A stretch of 64,000 nucleotides of DNA from Fonsecaea monophora (Eukaryota; Ascomycota; Eurotiomycetes; Chaetothyriales; Herpotrichiellaceae): the NCBI RefSeq assembly GCF_001642475.1, contig NW_019173939.1, forward strand, positions 372,001 through 436,000, in the 5' to 3' direction. Below the pieces are notes generated by a model. The model saw nothing but the letters and a program-made list of their open reading frames with translations. It made no database searches and had not been told where the DNA came from. Every line of letters starts with the position of its first letter. Position 1 is the first letter of the stretch. Both the position numbers and the translations under genes were made by a program. Positions 12,048 to 22,413 of this stretch are shown in pieces.

Positions 12048-13280
12048 TCAAGACAGAAGCCATCTCATAGCCTCTACACTGTCCTTCTGGTACTCTTCCG
12101 CCGGCCCCTTGAGAGACTTTCCGGGAAAGGTCCAGAAATAGTGAGGAAACCCCTTGTATTCTTTGGACCTGACTTGGACCCTTTCTGAGGTTTTAGTCTT
12201 GGCTCCCTTTTCACAATAAACGAGAGAGAGAGACAGAGACAGACAGAGAGAGACAAATAAACTCACCCTTGAGCCTGAAGCTTTTCAACAAACAGACGTG
12301 CGTCGTCGCGAAGGGTGTCCTTGGACGCGATCGTGATGTACGTCTTTGGCAGTGACCCTAGCTTTTCATGCAGCAGGACCGAATAGTACTTGTCGGCGGG
12401 ATCTGCTCCGTAGGCACCTATTATGTAGAGCCGCCGACATGTTATGAGTCTGATCTGACCTGCTATTGTTCTGGGGACTGGGAAGGAGGGGTGGGGGGAC
12501 CAAGCCTCACGAGCGAAACCCTGCATGCCACCGGGGGTATTGGGCCCAGTATCCCTGTTTTCGATATAGGAAGTGTACTTGCTCCTCAATTCGTCGGGGA
12601 CAGCTTTTGGGTCCACGGTGACCGGGACCGCGGCGAACAGGCCATCTGGAAGGATCTGGCTGTCCTGATCGACCAGCTGCAATGTGGTGGCAATGGCGAG
12701 ATTCGCTCCCGCAGAGCCTCCCGCGAGGATGACCTTGTCGGCCACGGCGCCGAAAGTGCTTGCCTGCGTGACAGCCCACGTGTAACCCTCGACGCAGTCG
12801 TCGAGAGGCGCGGGATATTGATGCTCAGGGGCAAGGCGGTATCCGATCGACATAACAATCAACCCAACCCTCTTGCAAAACTCCTCGCATTGGGCGTCTT
12901 CGGCGTCCAGGTCGCCCAAGGCCCAGCCGCCGCCGTGGATGTACACGCAGAGAGCGGAGTTTTCCAGCGCCGGAGGGGTGTAGATGCGCACTTTGTTCCC
13001 CTTGGTGCCAACCGCTCGGTCTTCACGCTTGACGGATTCATCGCGCGGTTTGAAAGAGAATTTGGAAACCAGGTCTTTTCCTAGCGTGTCCCATTGCTTG
13101 TAAATCGTGTCGATGTCGCCGTCCAGTCTGGGACGGTAACCCAGGTCAGCTTCGAACTATTTCTCAATTAGCAGCCGTACCGTTCTCCTGTACTTTACAC
13201 TCCGTGACTGTCCAGGGGTGGATAGATCACTTGTTCGGAAAACATACACTGAGCCACTCTAGTGCATAAGACTCCAGCAT
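12048..13280 (-). CDS. alpha/beta hydrolase, HSL/arylacetamide-deacetylase-like (fold 3)
   Basis: This is an esterase or lactonase-type serine hydrolase of 320 residues in four exons: 13280..13248, 13156..12511, 12417..12267 and 12180..12048. The oxyanion-hole motif HGGGW is at residues 85-89, and the nucleophile is S159 in GGSAG. The acid (SKDTLRDD) is in exon 3, and the catalytic His is probably the one in KGFPHYFW, which is encoded only by the last exon. The intron 12418..12510 is 93 bp with no stop, so it can be misread as coding. Splicing it joins GMQGFAR to AYGADPADKYYS, as in relatives. A purine-rich GAGA-type tract lies in the last intron. In the proposed pathway it would open a lactone made by the BVMO or cleave an ester. 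The substrate is not readable from sequence. Confidence 0.87.
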
Positions 13281-13711
13281 AATTTTCAACGACTCGGAAG
13301 ACGAGGACGTGCCCTTGATTTTGGTTCAATGGCGCAAAAAAATAAACTTGTCTGTCTCTTTCCAGGCTCAGATGGGATGGGGGGTGGTTCCTTATTACAT
13401 GCTGTCAAGCACCCAGCAAAAATGCTGCCCAATCCTCCTCGCCCGGTAAACGATTGACGCTATAAGGATCGAATCCAGGATCCTTGATTCAAAACGCATC
13501 GAGGACAGGAGGAGGCTAGAACAGTCCCATTTTTGTGGGTGCAAGACCATCTCCTTGAGCTTTTCTACTGGGGAAAAAAACAATCTGGTTTATACCTCGT
13601 CACGCCTATGAAATTACTTCGTCTCTAGTATGTAGATCCTTCAGGGCTGGCCCATTCCTCCAGTTTTTTACTGTTGTGCCACGATAACTAGAAATTCTTT
13701 CCCCGGACCTT
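13281..13711. other. short intergenic region between hydrolase and acyl-CoA ligase genes
   Basis: This is the promoter of the hydrolase gene (minus strand) and the 3' flank of the ligase gene on the same strand. No further gene was seen. Confidence 0.5.
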
Positions 13712-15603
13712 TTACAGCTTCTCTCTGATTCTAGGTTGCTGTGCACGGGCGTCCCTTTGAGCCCATTCCCTTATCACCTTCCTTTGAATCTTTCCACTGG
13801 CCAACTTGGGGATCTCTTGGACAAAGACGACACCGCCTTGAAGCCTTTTGTGTTTGGCGACTCGTGCTTCGACCCAGAGCTGGATCGATCTCTCGGTCTC
13901 ACGGCTGCTGGAATCCCGATCCCCGTCCTTCAGTACGATATATGCGCGGGGGAATTCCTCTTCGCCGATCTTCATGCCGACTACAGCGACATCGGCCACC
14001 TGTTCGTGCTGAAGGAGGACAGCTTCTAACTCGGCGGGAGCAACCTGGAGGCCACTGACTTTGATGAGTTCCTAGTAGTCGATAGTCAGTCTCGAATCTG
14101 CAGCATCCAGTGCTCTCGCCTCCAGAGGCATCGTGGTGGTAGGAGTAAACGGGTACCTTTTTTCTATCCACGATCCAAAACAGGCCCTTGTGGTCTGCAA
14201 CTGCAATATCTCCCGTTCGTAGCCACCCATCACCAGTGAAGGTCTCGCTTGTGGCGACGGGGTTCTTCCAATACCCAAGCGCAACGTTGGGACCCTTGTA
14301 AAGCAGTTCTCCGCGCTGACCGGGACAGACTTCGTTACCATCGTCGTCAATCAACTGGCAGGAAGAGTTTGGATGCAGCATTCCCACACTGCCAGTCTGA
14401 CTGGTAATATCTCCCGGCATGTTGAGGCCGCCGCACGTTACTTCGGTCATTCCCCAGCCCTGTTTGACCTGGAAGCCAAATTTCCGGATGACTTCGTTTT
14501 GCAGACTCATCGAGAGTGGCGCGGCCCCACAGAGGACGTCGGTCACGGAGCTCAAGTCGTAGCTGGACGTCTCGGGTCGCTTTGAAAGCATGATCATGAT
14601 CGGGGGCGCAATCTGGAGATGGGATACCTTGTAGTCCTGAATGACACGCAGGAATTTCTCGTAATTGAACGCACTCATGACGAAGACACGGGCCCGTAGC
14701 TTGGCTGCCATCAAGATGCTGTACACTTGGCCATAGGCGTGGTAAAATGGTAGAAATCCAACCCACCGTTCCGCCGGCCGGTCACCGTCCGTGTAGGGCT
14801 TGCCTTGATCACGCATAAACATGATCTGTTCGCAATTTGCTATCAATGCGTGGTGGGACACGATGACCCCTTTGGGAAGGCCGGTGGTGCTGTCGATTGA
14901 ACTGTCAGCCCACGACCCACAACAAAGCTTTCTGGGATCGATGCAGTCTAAACGTACCCGGACGAGTAATTGAGGCTGGCAGGTCGGGTGGTCGATGTCC
15001 TTTGGTCTAGACGGTCCCACTGCCACATGTTGGGACTTGATGCCGTCGGAAGGAAAGAATGCCAGTCGAGGATGCCTCCGGTCGATTCAACTGGACGATC
15101 GGAGAACAGCAAGAGGCGGTCCGCGGGCAATCCGACATGACGTGCAGCTTCGAGGGCGGCGTCAACGATGCTGGGATGGACAAGGATCAATTTGGCCTCG
15201 GTGTCACGGAGCATGTGAGTGAGCTCTGTCTGGGGATGTTAGCATTCGTCACTGAGACGAAGTACTCGGTACCTGATGGATGTGATTAACCTCGAATGGT
15301 GTAGGCGGGATTGGCCCCAGTAAATACGGCCCCAAAGCCAATGACGCCAAAATACGCCACGGGGAGGAAGATGTGATTGGGCGTAAAGACAATCACCACA
15401 TCGCCCACCCGGAGTTGATGCTTTGCCAGCACAGCTGCAAACCGACGCACCCAAACCTGGAGGGAATGCAAAGACAAGAACCTGGACGGATCTTCCGAGT
15501 CGACCCAGATTGGGTCATGGGAGAGGCTATCGCCATCGAAGACATAGGATAACAGGTCAGTCTTGGGAATGTCCAAGTCTGGAAAGACAGAATGAAGCGG
15601 CAT
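13712..15603 (-). CDS. 4-coumarate-CoA-ligase-like acyl-CoA synthetase (ANL superfamily)
   Basis: This is an AMP-forming ligase that activates a carboxylic acid to its CoA thioester. It has 557 residues in four exons: 15603..15291, 15225..14958, 14889..14157 and 14071..13712. The start MPLHSVFPDLDIPK matches the family start; a longer frame upstream does not. The AMP-binding P-loop SSGTTGLPKG (residues 192-201) is assembled across the second intron. QGWGMTE, GWLRTGDIA and DRKKELIKVSG follow in order, and the catalytic Lys motif ASGKIQRK is near the C terminus. The last residues are EKL, which is not a canonical peroxisomal signal. The gene is divergent from Zn2Cys6 factor 2. In the proposed pathway it would load a ring-opened acid onto CoA before beta-oxidation. 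The acid specificity is unknown. Confidence 0.92.
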
Positions 15604-16653
15604 GGCGAACCCGTGGGCGGCGAGGTTGAGGAGGGGGGAAATAGAGTCCGCAGCAGGTTGACAAGAAACAAGTCTATCTAAATTACAACCTTCAAGTTCC
15701 CATAGTTGAAGCAACCAGGTAGACGGACCCCCGGAGCGAGAGAAAGAGAGAGGGAGCCCTCACCTTCGACACGCACGCACCACTATTGCCAGGGTACGGA
15801 GTAAACAAGGGCGAGGCGGTCAGCTCCAGGGCGTATATCGATATCCGCACATCAACCCTATTGACAGAAAGGTGGCCTCTTTCTCTCTCTCTCGCGACGG
15901 AGGGCAGGTGTGCGTTAGATCCCATGGGAAACACTTTGCGAGAGTTTTGGTCTTCAGAGTTACTCTGGTGATGCTCTTTATTCAAGACCTTTGGACATAT
16001 TTTTGTCAAAGGCCAACTGCTAAGAGGCCTGACGAGTTGGTCATATCCCAGAACTAACGTAGTCTGGGGTTGGGGCCTCAAGCTTCCAATAAACTCATCG
16101 TATCTAGTGGGAGACTAAATGGGTCGGCACCAGATCGAGCCCAGCCCCGTTAACCGAAGGAGGGGTGGAGTGGCATAGACAGGCAGACAGGCAAACCAGG
16201 TAGCTTCTCTCAGCCAAGGTCTTGGAGAAGATTTTGGCGGCTCGTAGACCTTCCAGGTGCCTGTTTAATGCACGAAATATGAAGCTGTAGGTGGCGACAA
16301 CCATGGACAAGAGTTATCCACCCCCCCTCCAACCCCCCTTCTTCCCCGGGAACACGAGGAGCGGGGGACCTGGTATTTGTGCAAAGCGTTGGACCATTGG
16401 GTCATTGGGCCCCAGCTGACCTGGCCCATCTAGACTTTAGGGATGTGGTCTGGGAACCCACCCCCCGGATCTGTAGAAACTATGCCCACGCTCTGAAGTA
16501 TTAGGTACTAAAAGCTCGCCTGCTCGAGTGGCTCTAAAGGTTGACCGTTGAACCGACACTCGCCGCCAACTCCGGTTTTCTAATCCTCGGTCATACCCAG
16601 ATACACCTGCTATTGTTCTGCCACGGACCCGAGATCACGACCGCTGCTAGATA
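15604..16653. promoter_or_regulatory. bidirectional promoter, acyl-CoA ligase / Zn2Cys6 factor 2
   Basis: This is 1.05 kb between divergent start codons with no recognisable gene. It contains the palindromic candidate operator at 15831..15848 and a C-rich tract near 16320. Confidence 0.6.
15831..15848. promoter_or_regulatory. candidate operator palindrome, copy 1
   Basis: The sequence is GCGTATATCGATATCCGC, an inverted repeat matching its own reverse complement at 16 of 18 positions. It lies 228 bp upstream of the ligase start and about 0.8 kb upstream of Zn2Cys6 factor 2. A second copy differing at one base is at 25498. The GCG/CGC ends around a fixed spacer fit a Zn2Cys6 dimer site in outline. 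Which factor would bind is unknown. Confidence 0.45.
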
Positions 16654-19376
16654 ATGACGACCGAGTCAATGAAGGGTCGACAGCGCGCGGCTTTGGCTTG
16701 CGTGCCGTGTCGAAAGCGACGGGCGAAGGTGAGCGAACCCAAACCTGGCCGGAGAAAGTCTCGTTGCTACAATGTCGGATCAGCTCATCTCCTCCGTCAA
16801 ACAGTGCGTGACCAGCGAGGGAGAATCTGAGTGTCAACTATGCCGTCAGAGGGGGATCGAGTGCATCACGATTCAGGGCGATGGCAGAAGAAGAACGTAA
16901 GTCATGGCCAAAGTAACCCACGACCCGTCACTGCTTGGGCTGAACGAGGTCCAGGACCGGGTCAAATGGGCAATTTCGGCGGTTGAAAGACCAGGTGCAG
17001 GAACTGGAATCTCTTTTGGCACAAGAACGACGGAAAAACAGTCACCAAGCCGACCTCCCACCGCCGGGTCTCGCCTCGAGCTCGGACGGCCGCCATCATT
17101 CTTCGAAAAGCACAACTTCGTCAACGTACCAGACTTCCAGCACAGGGGGATTTGGCCCTGAGCACCGACGGCCAGAAGTCGCCCCGCCTGGAGAGCATCC
17201 CTCGGCGTCTGAAGCATTTGCCGACCAGGGCTCAGATCAACCCTCTCCGATGAGTTCGACCGGCAGTAGCAAAGGTATCGTCGATAGGCTACTAGATCCT
17301 TTTGGGCAGCTCACCATCGACCATGGCACTGGGCGTCTACGATATTTTGGCCCGACGACAAACCTGCATACCTTCTGGGATGTCAATGTCTCGACCGATG
17401 TGGGCCAGCGGAGGGAAAACAATCAAATCACCACGGCGGTTCTTCGCAATCTATCAGTCGAGACCCACGATTACTTGATGTACTGCTTCTGGACGTATCA
17501 CAACATCATCTTCCACATTGTCCACAAGGAAGCCTTCTACAAGGACAAAGAGAGTGAGCGGGGGAACAACTATTCCGGCCTGCTTCACATCTGCATTCTG
17601 GCCATGGGATATCGCTTCTCGGACAAGTCAAAGCCCTCGATTCAGAAGCTGGCGCTCCCGGATTGTCCGAGAGAGTCCATGTTGCACCAGGAAGCGAAGA
17701 GGCTCTTCGAATACGAGCTCAAGCATCCGGGGGGAATCCCCTCCATCCAAGCCTTACTCCTGCTGGCAGATCTGGAGTGCGGATCCGGCCGGGACAATAC
17801 TGGCTGGATGTACGCAGGTAGGCACGATCCCATCACCCCTTGGCCCAGGAACATCTCTAACGCTTTGACGAATGACGCTGACTGCTTTTTGTAGGAATGG
17901 CGTGTCGCCTTTGCTTTGATCTGGGGCTGAATCTTGACTGTACCGGGCTTGGGCTCAGCCGTGAAGAGATTCAGGTCCGACGCCTGGTCTTGTGGGCGTG
18001 CTGCATCTACGACAAGTAAGGACCTCCTCCCCCGAGTTTGGGGCCATACCAGAGTCGCCGTGCTCACTCTGAGGCAGATATTGGTGTCTCTATCTGGGAC
18101 GGAGGACTACTATAAAGTCCTCCGACATTGAAATTTTACCCGCGGCGGACGCGGCCGATCGACTGGGAGGCCTTCAGCCATCGGGCGTGGAGAAGGCCCT
18201 TGACACGAGGATCTATCTAGCCTTGTTGGACCTTATGGATATTGCGGGACAACTGACTGACAATCTCCACATCCATGCGAACCAGCTCAGCCACAACTAT
18301 TACTCCAACGTCGCCGCGGTGGACGGGGAGCTGAATTCGTGGTACAAGCGACTCCCTCCCGATCTTCAGTGGACGCCCGAGAATGTCAGCACGGCGCCTT
18401 CTTCATTCTTCCTCCTGCAGTAAGTTGGTTCTCGCCCCTGGTTTCTCGGTCGAATTGAACAATTGTGGGCTCACAAGAGTCTTACAGCCAGCAGTATCAT
18501 TCAACCATTGTCCTTTTACATCGACCCTTCATTCGAGGACATGCTGGCCGGGAAGACGGCGGCCTCGAAGCCTCCGAGGTGATGCCCGATCGTCTCTCTC
18601 ATATGTCGCAAACAATCTGCCTCGAGCATGCCACTCGAGTTGCCCAGATCTTGAAAGAACATCAGCAAAGGTTCGATCCTCGACGATTCTGCTTAACTGT
18701 GCTCCAACACTCGGGCACAGCTGCGGCGGCGTTGATTGCTCGAGTCCGCACTGTTGACGACCCGGTGGATCGATTGGAATTGTTGCGCCACTTGGAATGT
18801 CTGACCCAAGTTCTCTCGGCCATGTCCCCAACTCTCCAGCCGGCCGAACGCATGTCGAATCTCCTGAACGAGGTATTGGCAGAAGCGGGCGTCGTGTTCA
18901 AGAAGACGCCCGGCCTGGAGCGAGGGCAGCCCCGACGAGAAATCTCGTCGCTCCGCAGAGCCAGTTCACGGCAGGACGAGGAGGATGAACCGAGTGCGAA
19001 GAGACAGCAGACCCAAGGATCGCTACCCAACGAGGTGGAACCCCCGAGCATGCTTTTCGAGGAAATGTTCCACGGGCAGATCGGAACCTCTGAGTTAGCA
19101 TCGACGCTGGACGCCGACTTTTCCCTCGCTGGATTTGGCCCCGACCACATGATGGATGACCAGACCGTGACTCCGTGTACACAACCCTCGTTGATGCCTC
19201 AACCTCTTCCCGCCATGGCTGTCTCCGTGCCAGAAGCGCGGGCGGCCAACAGATTTTCCATGTTTTCGTCCAACGGCTGGGAAGCCTTTGTTCCTGCTTC
19301 AGCTCACGTGTACCAACCGATGGACTCGCCGGAAGACTGGAGTGAGATATTGAGGGATTTTGGCTCCAACATCTAA
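16654..19376 (+). CDS. Zn2Cys6 transcription factor 2 with fungal-specific middle domain
   Basis: The protein has 793 residues in six exons: 16654..16728, 16805..16896, 16955..17817, 17895..18015, 18078..18419 and 18488..19376. The zinc cluster is C16-x2-C19-x6-C26-x8-C35-x2-C38-x6-C45, and an intron falls exactly before C26. A short coiled-coil linker (LKDQVQELESLLAQE) follows. The middle homology region runs from about YWTYHNIIFHIVHK through GMACRLCFDLGLNL and KYWCLYLGRR to HQQYH and LLHRPF. The long C-terminal exon is Ser/Pro/acid-rich, as expected of an activation domain. Five intron positions and phases match Zn2Cys6 factor 3, so the two are paralogues. It is divergent from the ligase gene, with the palindrome between them, and is a likely local regulator. 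Confidence 0.9.
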
Positions 19377-19725
19377 CTGTTCCCATGGACAGCGACAGCA
19401 GCCCTGTCTTGCCCTGATGTTGGGGAAGAGCATTCGGTCAGCAGCAGCAGCACCTTTGGTTCAAATGATGGTGGCCTTGTAAAACAGATCTTAACAACCT
19501 ACAGTACATATAGGAGGAGTTGGGCAGTTTTGAAAACTTGTCCAATGCATGGTATTATAGTATAATATTATACCGGTCGCAAGGCCAGAGAGGCAGCCGT
19601 AATCCTGCTTGCTCACCCCTTATCACTCTTTTTCAGCCATCCATTCATTGACACGAAGGTCTCGCAAGTGGCTGAGGGGTGCAAGGCTGTATTTAGGTGT
19701 CCCGAGTAAATGTTCTCTGTGAATT

Positions 19726-19746
19726 CATCCCATCCCATCCCATCCC
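19726..19746. repeat. (CATCC)4 microsatellite
   Basis: Four tandem copies of CATCC plus one base, followed by AACC-type repeats. Confidence 0.85.
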
Positions 19747-19905
19747 AACCAACCAACCCGACCAGCCGTGAGCGATCATGCCTACACGCAGCATGGACAG
19801 GGGAACTTCGCTTTCTCGCGGGTCACAAACCGGGCTTGGTACCCGCTTTGCAGCGTATACGGAGAGGGTATTGAGTAGACGAACAAAACGCCTGGCTCAC
19901 TCATG

Positions 19906-19933
19906 CACTCACTCACTCACGCACGCACGCACG
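19906..19933. repeat. CACT/CACG tetranucleotide repeat
   Basis: Tandem CACT units run directly into tandem GCAC/CACG units. Confidence 0.85.
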
Positions 19934-19972
19934 CTACTCGCTCATTAGGCTGTAAGAAACCAGCAGATTAGC

Positions 19973-19997
19973 AGTCCAGTCCAGTCCAGTCCAGTCC
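19973..19997. repeat. (AGTCC)5 microsatellite
   Basis: Five perfect tandem copies of AGTCC. Confidence 0.9.
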
Positions 19998-20440
19998 AAC
20001 TTACTAACGCTCAAGGCTCAAAGGTCAAGGATCAAAAGCCGTGCCCAGGCACTGGATCTGGTCTCTCTGAGGGTCTTGCGGGTCTCGCGCGGAACCCATC
20101 CTTTCCTGCGCGACGGGTTTCCATATCCGCCTCCCTCGCCCGACCTCGATTGCACAAGTGGTACGAGGTACTCAAAAGAGGATACCATAATGTGTATGTA
20201 GGCACACATTGGCTAGGCACGCTTCGGTTTTCTTTTTGTTTTTGTTCTGGGGCTAATCCTGGGTTTCATTTTGTGAAGCAGCTAATCCCTTTGTCCCATT
20301 GGCAAGGCTTCCCTTCTTGATCGCCTTTTCATCCCCGACAACCAAGCCCTCGATTTGTTTCTGAACATCACACGAAAAAAAAAAAACCTAACTCAAGAAC
20401 CCCGCGGGTTGTTTGCAGCATATCGACTGACTGACAGACC

Positions 20441-22281
20441 ATGGCACCTGCGTCGTCGCGAATACCTGCGCTCCTACGCGACCAGATCAGCCATCGAGCA
20501 AGGAAGACTTTGGACGCGGTAGAGTTTTTTGATTTCCTTTTCTTTTTTCCCTTCCTTGTCCCGTCTTCTCCTGTTCACCCCCCTTTTGCCCATCACATTG
20601 TTGTTAGTCGTGAGCCGGGCCCCAAGACTCATATTGTTTCCCAATGTCTAGGTTGAAAAGTTCGTCCTAGAAGAATGTGAGTCCTAGAAGGAAAAAAAAA
20701 AGAAAGAAAGCGCGGGCAATTCAAAATCCCACTCCCCAAAAAATATGCATCACCGACCAGACTGCATCTCGCTCTTCAACTGACACTCCGATCCCGCACC
20801 CAGGCGTCCCGGCCGAATCGGTTTTCGAAGCACAGCTGAATACTCGGGAGAATGGGCGCTGGACGAATCCACCCGTGCTGGAGGACCTGAAAAGGAGCGC
20901 TCGCTCGCTCGGCCTGTGGAACTTGTTTCTCTCGACGCATTCCGAGGGTGCTGGATATACCAATTTGGAATACGCCCTCATGGCCGAGTGCCTTGGAATG
21001 TCGCGGCTCGCTCCAGAGGTATGTCGTTGAAAATCGCGGGCTAGAGGTGCAATCCTCGGGTAGCCATGTGCTTTTTAAAATCGAAAGGGTTCATTGATGT
21101 TCGTTCAGGCAACAAACAATTCCGCCCCGGATACCGGCAACATGGAAATCCTGGCAAACTATGGTACCCCTGAACAGAAGCGACGATGGCTCGAGCCCTT
21201 GCTGAAGGGCGAGATTCGATCGGCCTATGTCATGACGGAGCCGAATGTGGCGTCCAGTGACGCGACAAACGTCCGTCTGAGCATGGCCAGGGACGGAGAT
21301 CATTATGTACTGAATGGATCGGTAAGTATTGCTCTTTCTTCCCGCCCCCTTTTTGTGGCCACTTAGTCACCCAACAACTTTTGGTGTGATAGAAATGGTG
21401 GATCAGCAGTGCTGGAGATCCACGTTGCAAAATCTACATCGTTATCGGCAAGACGAATCCGAGTCACCCAGACAAATACAAACAACAATCCATGATCATC
21501 GTCCCTGCCGACACGCCAGGAATCAAAGTCACTCGACTCCTGTCAGTGTATGGCTTCGACGACGCTCCACTGGGTCACGGCCATCTCACCTTCAACAACG
21601 TGCGCGTGCCCGCCTCGAACATGCTCTTGGGAGAAGGACGAGGATTTGAGATCATGCAAGGTCGCATGGGCCCCGGTAGGATTCATCATGCCATGCGGTG
21701 TATTGGTTTCGTAAGGATTCCTTCCCCCCTCTCTTTTCCCTCCGAAATCTTCTGACCACAAAAGCCAGGCTGAGCGCGCTCTGGACTGGATGTTGAGCAG
21801 GGCAAACGACAAGAATAAACAGCCATTTGGCAAGGTACTCAGCGAACATGGTGCCATGGTGGAAAATATTGCTCGCTGCCGGATCGAGATCGACGCCGCA
21901 CGACTCGTCGTGCTCAATGCGGCCGCCAAAATTGACCAGGTCAAAGCGAAAGGGGCGATGAAGGAAATCGCCGAGGCCAAAATCTTCGTTCCCCAAGTGA
22001 CTTGTACCGTCATTGATCGCGCCATCCAAGCGTTTGGTGCCGAGGGGGTGTCTCAGGATACACCTTTGGCCGCCATGTGGGCGGCTGCCAGGATTGTCCG
22101 CATCGCCGATGGCCCGGATGAGGTGCATCTGCGGCAGCTCGGTCGCAACGAGAATAAGAGAGCGGCTGCTGTGCAAGCTCTGCTCGATGACCAAAAGGGC
22201 CGAACCAACAGCATGTTGGAATGGTACGGGGTACAGGACCCTTTGGGGGCAATACAAGTCCCACGAGCGTCAAAACTGTGA
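20441..22281 (+). CDS. peroxisomal acyl-CoA dehydrogenase (ACAD10/11-like)
   Basis: This is a flavin-dependent acyl-CoA dehydrogenase catalysing alpha,beta-desaturation of a CoA thioester. It has 453 residues in six exons: 20441..20518, 20652..20676 (only 25 bp), 20804..21018, 21109..21321, 21393..21710 and 21769..22281. All phases agree. Family motifs are APDTGNMEIL, YVMTEPNVASSDATN, KWWISSAGDPRC, YGFDDAPLGHG and LLGEGRGFEIMQGR, then the C-terminal helical domain with GAEGVSQDTPLA. The protein ends in SKL, a canonical type 1 peroxisomal targeting signal. It lies between the two paralogous regulators, factors 2 and 3. It would carry out the first oxidation of a ring-opened or branched acyl-CoA in the proposed pathway. 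The chain preference is not visible. Confidence 0.93.
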
Positions 22282-22413
22282 TGGTACCTGGCTAGCCTCT
22301 GCAAGCCAGATGACCACGGTGGTAATGTGGACCACGGTGCGTGTGTTGCATTCTTTGAACTTGAGGGGTGGTCAGGACGCTTGGGGAACCGGAAAGGTGT
22401 TGATTAGATGGAT

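Larger units (their letters stand above)
19377..20440. promoter_or_regulatory. intergenic region upstream of the acyl-CoA dehydrogenase gene, microsatellite-rich
   Basis: This is 1.06 kb between Zn2Cys6 factor 2 and the dehydrogenase gene, both on the plus strand. It carries three short tandem repeats (annotated separately) and an A-rich run near 20375. No gene was recognised. Confidence 0.5.
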
